NCBI GenBank assembly: GCA_023409265.1
Contig: JAEYHZ010000008.1
Coordinates: 310,001-374,000 of the forward strand
Source of the DNA: Bacillota bacterium
Lineage (GTDB): Bacteria > Bacillota > Clostridia > Acetivibrionales > DSM-1351
Reading direction: 5' to 3'
DNA length: 64,000 nucleotides
The notes beneath the pieces were generated by a model that had not been told where the DNA came from, made no database searches, and saw only the letters and a list, made by a program, of their open reading frames with translations. Below, one piece after another: positions 43,620 through 53,403 of this stretch. Made by a program: the position numbers and the translations under genes. Each line of letters opens with the position of its first letter. Position 1 is the stretch's first letter.

Positions 43620-44321
43620 TTACCACTCGATATTTTCAACATTGGAAGGATTGTCATTTAAGACCATGCTCTCGACCTTGCTGTTTTTAATTTTTATAAC
43701 CCTGTCGGCCATAGGGGCTATGGCCAAATTATGAGTTATTACTATAACCGTCATTCCATTCTGTCTGCAAGTATCCTGCAGCAGCTTGAGAATACTCTTT
43801 CCGGTTGTATAATCCAGCGCTCCTGTGGGTTCATCACAAAGCAGCAGCTTTGGCTTTTTTGCAAGAGCTCTTGCTATGGCAACACGCTGCTGCTCACCAC
43901 CGGAAAGCTGTGCCGGAAAATTGCCCAATCTCTCCCCCAGCCCTACATCTATAAGCATTTGCTCCGCATCCATGGGGTCCTTGCAAATCTGCGAAGCTAG
44001 TTCAACATTTTCTTTTGCGGTAAGATTCTGAATCAGATTATAAAATTGGAACACAAAACCTATATCGTACCTTCTGTAAGTTATCAGTTGTCTTGGCTTA
44101 TATTCATTTATCCTTTGACCGTCAACATTTATCTCACCTTCATCACAGGTATCCATCCCTCCAAGAATATTGAGAATAGTGGTTTTTCCGGCGCCACTGG
44201 GTCCAACTATAACTACAAATTCTCCCTTATCTATTTCAAAATTTATGCCATTGGCCGCATTAATTGTTACTTGACCCATTTTATACCGCTTATACACATC
44301 TTTAAATTCTACAAAACCCAT
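43620..44321 (-). CDS. ABC transporter ATPase, LolD/MacB type
   Basis: 233 residues: Walker A GPSGAGKTT, Q-loop VFQFYNLIQNLTAKENV, signature LSGGEQQRVAIARALAKKP, Walker B LLLCDEPTGALD and H-loop VIVITHN. FQFYNLIPxLTA-type sequences mark the MacB/LolD group that drives FtsX-like permeases, here the next gene. The gap to the permease is 70 bp. Confidence 0.95.
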   Translation of the reverse strand: MGFVEFKDVYKRYKMGQVTINAANGINFEIDKGEFVVIVGPSGAGKTTILNILGGMDTCDEGEINVDGQRINEYKPRQLITYRRYDIGFVFQFYNLIQNLTAKENVELASQICKDPMDAEQMLIDVGLGERLGNFPAQLSGGEQQRVAIARALAKKPKLLLCDEPTGALDYTTGKSILKLLQDTCRQNGMTVIVITHNLAIAPMADRVIKIKNSKVESMVLNDNPSNVENIEW

Positions 44322-44352
44322 GAAAGCCTCCGAATATTCCGGTCCTGTTATT

Positions 44353-44401
44353 CTTTTTTAGTATAGTGCTCCAGCTTCGCTGGACGCACATACTAAAAAA
44401 G
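44353..44401. terminator. large bidirectional hairpin
   Basis: TTTTTTAGTAT and ATACTAAAAAA frame an inner GTGC-tCCAGC-ttc-GCTGGa-GCAC-type stem. It ends the minus-strand gene above and insulates the ABC operon. Confidence 0.8.
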
Positions 44402-44497
44402 ACAATCTTATGATCGTCTTTTTATATTTCTAATATTTAATTATATAACTACCAAATAAGTATTAGATAGGTGGTTTTGGAAATTTTGTAAAAAATA

Positions 44498-45172
44498 TTA
44501 TTTATTGTCTTCCACCTTTTCAGAGGAAGAGGTATTTGAATTCTTCCATTCCTCCATCTTTCTTCCTATTTCTTCGCGGGTTTTTCTGCAGATATCAGGA
44601 AGCTGGCCACCCAAAGCCTTTTCTGCCTGAGCAAAACCTTCATCAATTGCACTCATAAGCTTATCATACATTTCGGGATTATCCCTTGAAATGGCTTTTG
44701 CAAATGCAACTATCCTGTCGCTTACCGCCTGAACACCACATTCCCCGTCTACAGAGATTGCTTCGGCAGCAGCAGCTCTTGTTTTTTCATCAATAACCAA
44801 TGCCTCTTTTCCGGAGAGTACATCGTTGAAGGTCTTTCCCTGGCTTTTCAGTAATTCCCTTACCATATCTCTGAGATGTTGAGTGGACTTATTTGCCTCC
44901 TCCCAGAGCCTGTTGATCTCTTCTGAACTTACATTACCGGTTTGATCCTTCTTTTTATCCCCTTCGTCCGGTTTGGCAGAGTTTTTTGCAGCAGGCTTGC
45001 TATAGGTAGATGCCGGAAGCTCTGTGGATTTTCCCAGCTCCAGGACTGCTGCTTTTTCTTCCTTTAAAAGCTCATTTTCTGAAGCTTTGGAAGCACCGGT
45101 TTTCTTAGAGTTGCCGACAACCTGTGGAACTCTCTGATTATTATTTACTCCTGTAATCATAACAAGTATCAT
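44498..45172 (-). CDS. uncharacterised soluble protein, Lys/Glu-rich
   Basis: 224 residues, no signal peptide or TM. Residues 1-85 are low-complexity and charged; 85-224 are predicted helical with conserved-looking RLWEEANKSTQHLRDMVRELLKSQGKTF, AISVDGECGVQAVSDRIVAFAKAISRDNPEMYDKLMSAIDEGFAQAEKALGGQLPDICRKTREEI. The last block resembles clostridial DUF5610-type proteins, but I hold this loosely. ATG 45172 or ATG 45160 could be the start. It stands alone between terminators. Confidence 0.6.
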   Translation of the reverse strand: MILVMITGVNNNQRVPQVVGNSKKTGASKASENELLKEEKAAVLELGKSTELPASTYSKPAAKNSAKPDEGDKKKDQTGNVSSEEINRLWEEANKSTQHLRDMVRELLKSQGKTFNDVLSGKEALVIDEKTRAAAAEAISVDGECGVQAVSDRIVAFAKAISRDNPEMYDKLMSAIDEGFAQAEKALGGQLPDICRKTREEIGRKMEEWKNSNTSSSEKVEDNK

Positions 45173-45507
45173 ATCCTTTCTTTCCCAGCATAATTACTTG
45201 ATAAAAGTACATTCTTGAGCCGTATAAAGCGTACCTGACAAAATTCGGCTTATTGCCCGGGTTATTCCGTCCAAATACTTATATTTAAGCTTTCGGCAAA
45301 AATTTCATTTTGCTTGAATGCTTTTTTACAAGTCTGCACTCAAGATTAATTCAACAAAATTCAGTGGTAAATTTGGTATAAACCTGCCTTTCCGAGGGTA
45401 TAAATAATAATGCCACTTTCGTACTAAGCAGCCATTCTTTTTTTCACTAATCAAGCCAATCATGTCCACCAGAAAGTGAGTATAATTTTTTATCGCCGGG
45501 TGAATTT
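45173..45507. other. 335-bp gene-free stretch
   Basis: AT-rich divergent region between the 44498 and 45508 genes. I see no convincing promoter pair, repeat or structured element. Confidence 0.4.
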
Positions 45508-45762
45508 ATGATAATTCAGTGTGAAAGGAAGGAATTTATTCTTCAGGACGACAAAATTGCCATAACCAGAGATGATAAACTTATCGGTTACGGTAAAGTT
45601 ATAGCAGTGCTTGAAGAACATGTGCTTGTTGACGTAGACGAGAATGCCAGTAAATCATTATTTGAAATTTTCAGTGAAGAGATACCTTGTGATTTTACCT
45701 TTGTTAATGAACGATATTGTCCGGATAATGGAGAAATAAAGAAAGAAATTGAAGGCAGGTAA
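45508..45762 (+). CDS. small hypothetical protein
   Basis: 84 residues, acidic, beta-rich (IAITRDDKLIGYGKVIAVLEEHVLVDVDE). No domain recognised. The ribosome-binding site is weak. A terminator lies directly at its end, which supports it being a real transcription unit. Confidence 0.55.
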   Translation: MIIQCERKEFILQDDKIAITRDDKLIGYGKVIAVLEEHVLVDVDENASKSLFEIFSEEIPCDFTFVNERYCPDNGEIKKEIEGR

Positions 45763-45782
45763 ACAAATACCTGCCTTTATTG
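45752..45782 (+). terminator. terminator of the small gene
   Basis: AAGGCAGGTA-aacaaa-TACCTGCCTT followed by TATTGATT; the stem begins in the last codons. Confidence 0.8.
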
Positions 45783-45960
45783 ATTTATAACATTCAACCT
45801 ATGCACTATCAGTGAATAAAATTCCGTTTCACCCATTTTGTTCACAAGTTGTTCTTAATTTAATCACAAAATATTAACCTTTTCTTCGTAAAAAGTACAT
45901 AATTTATGTCTATTATATAAGCATAAGATAAATGAAATTACAGATTGGAGGAGTTAATCA

Positions 45961-47283
45961 ATGAATAATAACTATAATAATGAAGATTGGAATAACAATA
46001 ATCAGGATTGGAACAACCAAAGCCACTACAACTATAATTTCGATAATCAGACATATTATAAAGAAATAATTGTACAGCCCAGGAAAAAAAGAGGCAGCAG
46101 ATTAATTACTTATCTCTCACTGGTTTTGGCAACATCCGTGGTAACAAGCTTTGTCGTGGGGGGTGCTGTTTATTCGAAGCTTTCACAGCAGTTGGACAGC
46201 CAGGTAAGTGCACTGAAGCAGACTGCGGCAGTAAGTTCAACCAATAACAGCACTTCATCCCCGAAGCAGCTTTCCACATCAGTTGATGATATTAAAGCTA
46301 CAAATCTTTTTAGTACCGGTGCAGGTAACCTTACTGTTGCTGAAATTGCTAAAAAGGTTGGTCCATCAATAGTAGGAATTAAAATGTCTGTTCAGAGTCC
46401 CAGACAATCTCTCTTTTATGGAAACAAATCCTCAACTTCGGATTCAGAAGGTTCGGGTATTATATTCACAAAAGACGGATATATAATCACAAATTATCAT
46501 GTTGTACAATATGCAGATCCAAAGAACGGTGCAAAAAATACTGCCCTGACAGTTTATCTGCCTGATAAAAGAGAGGCAAAAGCTACCTTCGTTGGCGGAG
46601 ACAGTGATAATGACCTTGCAGTAATCAAAATCAACCTGACAAATCTCCCGGTAGCAGAACTGGGCGATTCTTCCGAGATAGAAGTCGGAGATCCCGCAGT
46701 AGCTATAGGAAATCCTCTGGGTATGGAATTTGCAGGTTCTGTAACCTATGGAGTAATAAGTGCACTTAACAGACAGTTGAATACCGGAGACAACAGTATG
46801 AGCCTTATTCAGACTGATGCTGCCATTAACCCCGGTAACAGCGGTGGAGCATTAGTTAATTCAAAGGGTCAGGTAATCGGAATAAATTCAGCAAAAATAT
46901 CTGTTACAGGTGTTGAAGGACTTGGTTTCGCAATTCCGATGAATACAGCGAAGCCCATTATCGAGCAGCTGAAAACCTATGGATATGTAAAAGGAAAGCC
47001 CCTGATGGGAATATCAGCACAGGAGGTTACAGAGGATATCTCCAGAATGTATGATCTCCCGGTAGGAATATATATCTCTGAAGTTACAGCCGGCGGCGCT
47101 GCCGAAACCGCAGGTATCAAAAAAGGTGACGTTCTGATCAAGCTGGCCGGTACCAAAATTGAGACAATGTCTGATCTGGACGCTGTGAAGAAGAAATATA
47201 AAGCAGGAGACACCGTAGATGCCGTGGTTTCAAGAGACGGTACCCAGGTTTCAGTAAAAATAACATTTACTGAAGATAAATAA
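45961..47283 (+). CDS. htrA: HtrA/DegP-like membrane-anchored serine protease
   Basis: 440 residues: an Asn/Tyr-rich cytoplasmic tail (1-40), a single TM (48-72), a Ser/Thr linker, a trypsin-like domain with triad His180 (ITNYHVV), Asp218 (DSDNDLAVI) and Ser294 (NPGNSGGALV), and one C-terminal PDZ domain (about 345-435; GGAAETAGIKKGDVLIKLAG). It degrades misfolded proteins outside the membrane. The RBS is GGAGGAGTTAATCA. The upstream CTATTATATAAG is a possible -10. It is convergent with the fibre gene. Confidence 0.95.
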   Translation: MNNNYNNEDWNNNNQDWNNQSHYNYNFDNQTYYKEIIVQPRKKRGSRLITYLSLVLATSVVTSFVVGGAVYSKLSQQLDSQVSALKQTAAVSSTNNSTSSPKQLSTSVDDIKATNLFSTGAGNLTVAEIAKKVGPSIVGIKMSVQSPRQSLFYGNKSSTSDSEGSGIIFTKDGYIITNYHVVQYADPKNGAKNTALTVYLPDKREAKATFVGGDSDNDLAVIKINLTNLPVAELGDSSEIEVGDPAVAIGNPLGMEFAGSVTYGVISALNRQLNTGDNSMSLIQTDAAINPGNSGGALVNSKGQVIGINSAKISVTGVEGLGFAIPMNTAKPIIEQLKTYGYVKGKPLMGISAQEVTEDISRMYDLPVGIYISEVTAGGAAETAGIKKGDVLIKLAGTKIETMSDLDAVKKKYKAGDTVDAVVSRDGTQVSVKITFTEDK

Positions 47284-47332
47284 GAAAACTTCCAATTATT
47301 TTGAAGATATATTTTTTAGTTTTCCCCCATTA

Positions 47333-47378
47333 AAGACAAAGAAGCCTGTGTTTTTCACGGGCTTCTTTGTCTTTGTAT
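47333..47378. terminator. bidirectional terminator between htrA and the fibre genes
   Basis: AAAGACAAAGAAGCC and GGCTTCTTTGTCTTT pair perfectly (15 bp) around TGTGTTTTTCACG. It marks the 3' end of the injection-system gene block. Confidence 0.93.
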
Positions 47379-47392
47379 CACAAGTAAGGATT

Positions 47393-50300
47393 TCAGGCAC
47401 CTATTAATCCTGCAACCTGCTTTTGCAATATATTTATTTGTTTTTTCATGGCTGTTGATTCCGTCTGCTGTTTTTTAACAACAGCTGTCAGCACTGCTAC
47501 AATATCCATAATTGAGATGGATTTGCAATCGGTGGTTGTAAATATTCCAGGTACTTCTTCAGCAATAAACCCGATATTATGCTTCTTAAGATAGTTGTTC
47601 TTATAGTCAAATGTAACAGGGTTCAATTGCTTCAGTAATTCCAACGCGGTTTTAACCGGAAGCTCTTCAATGTTTTCCTTAAAGACGGCCGAAGAAGTCT
47701 GGGTAACATTGGTTGCAGTTATATTGCTTGCTTGTACAATACCATCAATGTCAAGTTTTACTCCCTCATCCGGTGTCTTGCCGATGCCTACACTTCCTGC
47801 AGAACTTATTATAATGGCTTCAGCCCCGGTATCGGAATAGAGAATCGGGTGTTTGTGTCCGGAAAACTCAACAGGTTTCAAATCGTCGGAAGTTCCGGCC
47901 AACCATCTCTTATTAGTGCTGTCCCAGCTGATTTTACCTTTTACGGTATCAGAGGTTTCTATTCCCTGACCAAGTGTCAGAATACCGGTTATGTCGGTTG
48001 CAGCAGCAGTCAGTTTGCCGCTGTTTACTGTCAGGTTAGTAGCAGTGAGGCTTGCCGCAGTAAGCGTTGTCGCATTGAGACTGCCTGTAGTCAAACTTCC
48101 GGCAGAAAGAGCCCCGCCTATATCTGCACTGGCTGCGGTGAGTTTTCCGCTAATACCCGTATCACCGTTTACCTCCAGTTTTTTAAGGGGATTGGTGCTG
48201 CCTATTCCAATATTCCCCCCCTTTACTGTCATAACACCGGTAATGCTGGTAATTTCAGTGTGGGTATGTCCGCTCAGAGAAATATCCTTCATATCTCCAT
48301 CGGTACCTGCCTGCCACATTTTATTGCTTTCATTCCAGTTAATCTGCGCTTTCTTCTCGATACCTGAACGGGTTAACTCAATACCGCTGCCAACATTTAG
48401 AGTCCCGCTGACATTGACATTTCCTGCATTCAGTGTAGCTGTGCCAAGAATACCGGATATGGCTGCTTCCCCTCCGGAAATTTTACCGGTGGTATAGAAT
48501 TCTCCTGCTGACGCTTTTCCACCTGTGTAGAATTCTCCTGCAGATATTTTTCCTGTGCTGTAGAATTCTCCTGCCGTTACTTTTGCACTGATTTTAGCAT
48601 TTCCGACGACATCCAGCTTTTCTGCAGGGGATGCTGTTCCCATTCCGATTTTGTTGTCCTTTACAGACATAGCTCCGGTTATAGCCGTCAGCTCGTCATG
48701 CTGGTGATCTCTGAAGCCCAGTGTCTTCATATCAGCTGTAGTTCCCGCCTGCCATACCAAATCCTTCTCATTCCATATGAGCTGTGCATTGGGAGCCGTA
48801 CCGCCGCGGAACACTTCGATACCGGCATTTTTGTCTGCAGGGTCTTTCTGTGGAGCATATTTGTTTATTGTTATAATATTGTCTTCCACATCAAGATTGG
48901 TAGTATTGACCGTAACAAGCTCACCGTTTACAGTAAGATTTCCGCCCACTGTCAGGTTATTTGTTATTGTTCCGTTTCCGGCTTTTATAACCCCGCTGAT
49001 ATCCGCATCTGCACCCTTTAAAGTACCTTCTGCGGTTATTGATCCGGAGGCTGCCATACCAGTGGCTCTGATATTTCCATTCACATCAAGTTTAGCATCG
49101 GCAGCCGTCTTTCCTACTGCAACATTTCCGCTGCCGTCAACATTCACTATTGCAGAGCTTCCCGAATACAAGCTGTTATGCGTATGTCCGGACAGGGATA
49201 TATTCTTGAGCTCCTTCTCGGTACCAGCCTGCCAGGTATCGCTGTCTTCATTCCAATATAGCCTGGCAACCTCTGCTTCTTCACCTCTGTATATTTCAAA
49301 GCAGTCTCTTGCTGTGACCTTTCCTCCGAACAGTGCACTGCCCGATGTCTCAACAGTGTTCTTGACGGTTATTTTACCGTTGATAATAGTATCCCCGGAT
49401 ACATCCAGTTTTGCCTTCGGTTCCTGGGTACCTATACACACATTTCCAAACTTGTCCGACAAAACTGATATTGTGCCTTCATCCCTGGAATAAAGCTCTG
49501 AGTGCTTATGATAGTTATTTAGTATTATCTCACTGAGATTATCTCCCACACCGAAGTACCACTTTTGCTTATCTTCCTTCCAGACAATTTTTGCCGGGTC
49601 ACGAATTATTCCGTCCTCGGAACCTCTGTCAACCTCTATTCCGTTATTCAGAGAGAATCCGCCCTTTACTTTGAGTGTTCCGGTGATTTCGGCACTTCCG
49701 GCAGTTAAACTGCCTGTGACATTAGAATTTCCTTTAACATCCATATTACCGCTAACAATTGCATTTCCGGAAACATCAAGTCTTTCCTGGGGCGCCTGGT
49801 TTCCAATACCGACTTTACCGGTGCCGTCAGTGCATATAAAGCCTTCCTGGCCGATTCCTATAACCCATTGATTTGTATCTGTGATCCATTTAATAACAGG
49901 TTTTGGTTCCTCTCCCCTGTCAATCAGTATTCCGTCTTTGACGGTAAGACTTCCATTAATGTATGCGCTCCCTGCATTTATCTCACCGTCAATGTTTGCT
50001 GCAGTGGAATGTATACTTCCATCCTGATTTATTCTCAAGAGCTGAGGACTGTTGGACATACCAATCTTCCAGTTGCCGTTGGCTTCATCCCATGCCAGTA
50101 TGGCGCTATTTTCAGCAACTCCTCTGTATACCGAAATTGTACTGTCAACTTTTTTCAGTTCTCCTGAATCAAACCTGTTCATGGTAATGGAGTTGCCTAT
50201 TACCTCAATGTTTGAGCTGCTTAGCCGGGTAAGGCCGCCTTTAACCTCCAGGTTCCCAAGTACAGCCAGATCCTGTCCTATTGTAAGATCATGGGCTATA

Positions 50301-53068
50301 TCAATATTTCCTGAAACACGCGTACTTAACGCAAGTATATCCCCTTTTTCATTATAGATCTGACCATGGCTGTGAAGGGAATCGGCATTTTTTTGTGCAG
50401 TCAGCTTATCCCATGACTTACCTGAAGGAACTTCCTTCAGCTCATCTCCCAAGCCCATTTTCCAGATTCCCGCGGCTTCATCCCAAATCATTCTTGCCTT
50501 TGGTTTCGCTTCACCGCGGAATATCTCTATACCGCTCTCATTCAGAGGAGGAGTTTCTCCGGTAAACTTATTCAGGATTAATGTATTGCCCTCAACTTCA
50601 CTGTCTATCTTCTTAATTACATTGTCTACCGAACTCAGGTTTCCCAGCACTTCGAGATCGCCTGCTATAGTCATTGGACCGCTTACAGCCAGTGTTCCGG
50701 TAACTTTTGTATTCTTGTTTATACTGAGGTCACCGCTCGAATTTACATTTATTACAGGAGCTCCTTTTTTGTCGCTTATAACGCTGTGAGTATGAAGTAC
50801 ATCGGCAGAAGCTTTTTTTGTAAGAGTATCCCATTTATCCCCATATGGAAGTTCCTGCATATTATCGCCGGTACCGACTTTCCACTTTTTCTCCGACTCA
50901 TTCCACACAATTTTGGCATTGATATCATCCCCACCCCGGTACACCGCCAGGCCGCCCTCATTATTTTCAGGCTGGCTCTGACCTGTATACCTGTTTACAA
51001 GAATTACATGATCATCAACCTCAATTGTTTTAACATTTTTAATGGTTTTGGTACCTTCAACCTGAAGATCACCTTTTATTACTACCGAACCTTCAAGTGA
51101 AACGTCACCTTTGACGGAGGCATTATTTTGAATGGCAATATCACCGGTTACCGCTAAATCACTTGCTATTTTTACATTTCCTTCACTATCTACATCAACT
51201 ACCTCGGTACCTTCTTCATCAATAAGGCTGCCGTGTTTGTGCAGCTGATCTGCGTTTTCACCATGAGTTAAGTATTCCAGTTCAATTCCGCTTGGTATGA
51301 CCGACATATTGCTGCCTGTTCCAATCTTCCAGCTGTCGCTGCCTTCGTCCCATATCAGTCTTGCATTTGGTAATTCCTCTCCGCGGTATACTTCCAAGCC
51401 GCCTTCAAAAGCAGACGGCTGGTTATTGTCAGGTTTGTTCACCAATATGACGTTTTTTGTTACCACCTGTTCAATCTCCTGGAATTCCTTACCCTTTAAA
51501 GCAATTAACTCGCCTTCTACAATGAGATTCTTTGCTACTGAAAGATCGGAATAGACTTTTACATCTCCGGTTGGAGTTGCACCCATCACCAGATTTCTGT
51601 CGCTGTTATAAAATTCACTGTGGTTATGAAGCATGTCAGCATTTGTTCCTGTGGTCAAATCCTGCCAGGACTTCCCGTACGGAATATTGTACATATCTGC
51701 TCCAAGGCCTATCTGCCAGCGCTTGTCTGTTTCATTCCAGACCAGCTTTGCGCTGTCCTTCTCACTGGGTACTTCAATTCCGCTCTTTGCTACAACACTA
51801 CCCGAAACTACAATTTTGTTTTGTATATTTACATTTCCTTTATCATCGGCTGTGAGAATCGGCTTATTATCTTTTCCGCTAATAGTACTGTGCTTGTGAA
51901 GAAGGTCTGCATTTGAACCGTCATGGACCTTTTCCCAATCAGGGCCGTAGGCTATATCATATATTCCGCTTTCGGCACCATCTCCGCCGGCATCGGTACC
52001 CGCTCTCCAGGTTCCTCTGGCCTCATCCCACAGAAGCTTTGCGTTTGGTGTATATCCGCCTCTGAATACCTCAACGCCGCTGCTTTGCATACGGGGTTCG
52101 GTTTCATCCTGTTTGGGAGTATATTTGTTAACAGTGAGCATATTGCCGGTCATAACAACATTTGTTGTGTTCAATGTTGTATTTTCTCCGCTTACATTCA
52201 AGCCCCCGACTGTAGAAAGAGTTCCCGTTACAGCCGCATTTTTTGCAATATTCACTGTTCCGCTGGAATCAATCTTAAAAACTTCACTGTTATTTGCATT
52301 AACTGCTAAAGACCCGTTAACATTTACATTTCCGTTTGTTTTTAAATCCCCGCTGATAACCTTGCCGGAAAACTTTGTATAGGGTGAACGTATTTCAAGA
52401 CCGTCATTCTGTCCGAGAGTCCTGTCAATAAGTCCCCCTATGCTGGGCAGGTTCAGTTTGTCCTTTTCACCTATGTATATCTTGGCAAATTCCTGTGCTG
52501 TACCCTGAGTAACAGCATATTTACGTACCTGGGTTATACCGTCGGCTTCTTTTTCCGACACTTCTCCTACAACCTTGCCGCCTGAAGTTGCAGGGATCAG
52601 CCTTATTCTGGCCAAAACAATTTCCTTGCTGGGATCTTCAGGCAGCTTGCTGCTGTGCTTTATCCTTCCCCGCTCCCATATGTGTATTTCCTTATCCCCG
52701 CCTTTTTTGCTGTCTTTGTCAGCAGCGGCTTCTTCATATATTACTGTAATGTATATATCCTTATTTACATCATACTCTGATAAGTCTACAGGATTGTCAG
52801 GATGGCTGTCACTAATCCAGATTTCCTGACTGAACTTCTCATTTGTATCATCTTTTGCTATCCTATTGAGTGCAAGCCCTTGTGATACCGTTACCTTAGG
52901 GTAGCCTCCCACCGGGTTGACAGCCAGTCCGTCCACAACTCCCCAGTCGTGAAAAAACCTGTTATGAAGACGCTGAAGTTTAATATGGTATTCCTGCTCA
53001 AGAGCAAGGTCATCTTCTTTCAGCAACAAACCGTTAAAATACTTCATACGTTTGATTTCGTTTGACAT
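47393..53068 (-). CDS. giant repeat-expanded fibre protein with S74 chaperone (fibre 3)
   Basis: 1891 residues. The N-terminal ~160 residues are the shared attachment domain (EIKRMKYFNGLLLKEDDL, LQRLHNRFFHDWGVVDGLAV, YDVNKDIYITVIYEEA). The middle alternates triple-beta-helix-like stretches (VTGTLAVSG, GDLQVEGT, KLDVSGN) with about twelve copies of a motif [EV.RG..A.(L/I)(I/V)W(D/N)E...W..G], many followed by ADxLHxHS or GHTH. The last ~110 residues are an S74 intramolecular chaperone (SSAVFKENIEELPVKTALELLKQLNPVTFDYK, IGFIAEEVP), which would self-cleave after trimer folding. The RBS is CGGAGGAACGAAAA. Probably a receptor-binding or sheath-end fibre of the injection machine. Confidence 0.82.
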   Translation of the reverse strand: MSNEIKRMKYFNGLLLKEDDLALEQEYHIKLQRLHNRFFHDWGVVDGLAVNPVGGYPKVTVSQGLALNRIAKDDTNEKFSQEIWISDSHPDNPVDLSEYDVNKDIYITVIYEEAAADKDSKKGGDKEIHIWERGRIKHSSKLPEDPSKEIVLARIRLIPATSGGKVVGEVSEKEADGITQVRKYAVTQGTAQEFAKIYIGEKDKLNLPSIGGLIDRTLGQNDGLEIRSPYTKFSGKVISGDLKTNGNVNVNGSLAVNANNSEVFKIDSSGTVNIAKNAAVTGTLSTVGGLNVSGENTTLNTTNVVMTGNMLTVNKYTPKQDETEPRMQSSGVEVFRGGYTPNAKLLWDEARGTWRAGTDAGGDGAESGIYDIAYGPDWEKVHDGSNADLLHKHSTISGKDNKPILTADDKGNVNIQNKIVVSGSVVAKSGIEVPSEKDSAKLVWNETDKRWQIGLGADMYNIPYGKSWQDLTTGTNADMLHNHSEFYNSDRNLVMGATPTGDVKVYSDLSVAKNLIVEGELIALKGKEFQEIEQVVTKNVILVNKPDNNQPSAFEGGLEVYRGEELPNARLIWDEGSDSWKIGTGSNMSVIPSGIELEYLTHGENADQLHKHGSLIDEEGTEVVDVDSEGNVKIASDLAVTGDIAIQNNASVKGDVSLEGSVVIKGDLQVEGTKTIKNVKTIEVDDHVILVNRYTGQSQPENNEGGLAVYRGGDDINAKIVWNESEKKWKVGTGDNMQELPYGDKWDTLTKKASADVLHTHSVISDKKGAPVINVNSSGDLSINKNTKVTGTLAVSGPMTIAGDLEVLGNLSSVDNVIKKIDSEVEGNTLILNKFTGETPPLNESGIEIFRGEAKPKARMIWDEAAGIWKMGLGDELKEVPSGKSWDKLTAQKNADSLHSHGQIYNEKGDILALSTRVSGNIDIAHDLTIGQDLAVLGNLEVKGGLTRLSSSNIEVIGNSITMNRFDSGELKKVDSTISVYRGVAENSAILAWDEANGNWKIGMSNSPQLLRINQDGSIHSTAANIDGEINAGSAYINGSLTVKDGILIDRGEEPKPVIKWITDTNQWVIGIGQEGFICTDGTGKVGIGNQAPQERLDVSGNAIVSGNMDVKGNSNVTGSLTAGSAEITGTLKVKGGFSLNNGIEVDRGSEDGIIRDPAKIVWKEDKQKWYFGVGDNLSEIILNNYHKHSELYSRDEGTISVLSDKFGNVCIGTQEPKAKLDVSGDTIINGKITVKNTVETSGSALFGGKVTARDCFEIYRGEEAEVARLYWNEDSDTWQAGTEKELKNISLSGHTHNSLYSGSSAIVNVDGSGNVAVGKTAADAKLDVNGNIRATGMAASGSITAEGTLKGADADISGVIKAGNGTITNNLTVGGNLTVNGELVTVNTTNLDVEDNIITINKYAPQKDPADKNAGIEVFRGGTAPNAQLIWNEKDLVWQAGTTADMKTLGFRDHQHDELTAITGAMSVKDNKIGMGTASPAEKLDVVGNAKISAKVTAGEFYSTGKISAGEFYTGGKASAGEFYTTGKISGGEAAISGILGTATLNAGNVNVSGTLNVGSGIELTRSGIEKKAQINWNESNKMWQAGTDGDMKDISLSGHTHTEITSITGVMTVKGGNIGIGSTNPLKKLEVNGDTGISGKLTAASADIGGALSAGSLTTGSLNATTLTAASLTATNLTVNSGKLTAAATDITGILTLGQGIETSDTVKGKISWDSTNKRWLAGTSDDLKPVEFSGHKHPILYSDTGAEAIIISSAGSVGIGKTPDEGVKLDIDGIVQASNITATNVTQTSSAVFKENIEELPVKTALELLKQLNPVTFDYKNNYLKKHNIGFIAEEVPGIFTTTDCKSISIMDIVAVLTAVVKKQQTESTAMKKQINILQKQVAGLIGA

Positions 53069-53120
53069 TTTTCGTTCCTCCGACCTCTCAAATTTATGAA
53101 ACCCATACCTTAAGTTTCAG

Positions 53121-53297
53121 TTAATTACCTGCCTCATCTAAAGGTATCAGATCCTCCAAAGCCTGTATGGCTCCGCTTATTCTCAAAAGTGTCTGTGTCA
53201 GATTGGTGCGTTTCGCATCCAGTTCCTCTAAAACCTTTTTTCCGTTTTCAAATTCACCTTTCAATTCCTTTAGACGTTCCTCCAGCTGTTCTTTCAT
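53121..53297 (-). CDS. 58-residue coiled-coil protein between fibres 2 and 3
   Basis: Starts at ATG 53297 (AGGAGG eight bases upstream). It has heptad-like Leu/Glu/Lys residues and reads KEQLEERLKELKGEFENGKKVLEELDAKRTNLTQTLLRISGAIQALEDLIP. It is clearly paralogous to the gene at 56206 (KxQLExRxxELKxExExGxKVxEEL.xxRxNxTxTLLRIxGAIQxLEx). Position between fibres suggests a fibre chaperone, trimerisation or adaptor role; inference. Confidence 0.75.
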   Translation of the reverse strand: MKEQLEERLKELKGEFENGKKVLEELDAKRTNLTQTLLRISGAIQALEDLIPLDEAGN

Positions 53298-53403
53298 TTT
53301 CAACTCCTCCTATTCGTAATAGATTTAATAATTTATTTGCCTCAGTACTAAAAAAGTAATAATGCATGCTTTTTAAGCAAGGATTTTTGATAGTGCAAGT
53401 TTT

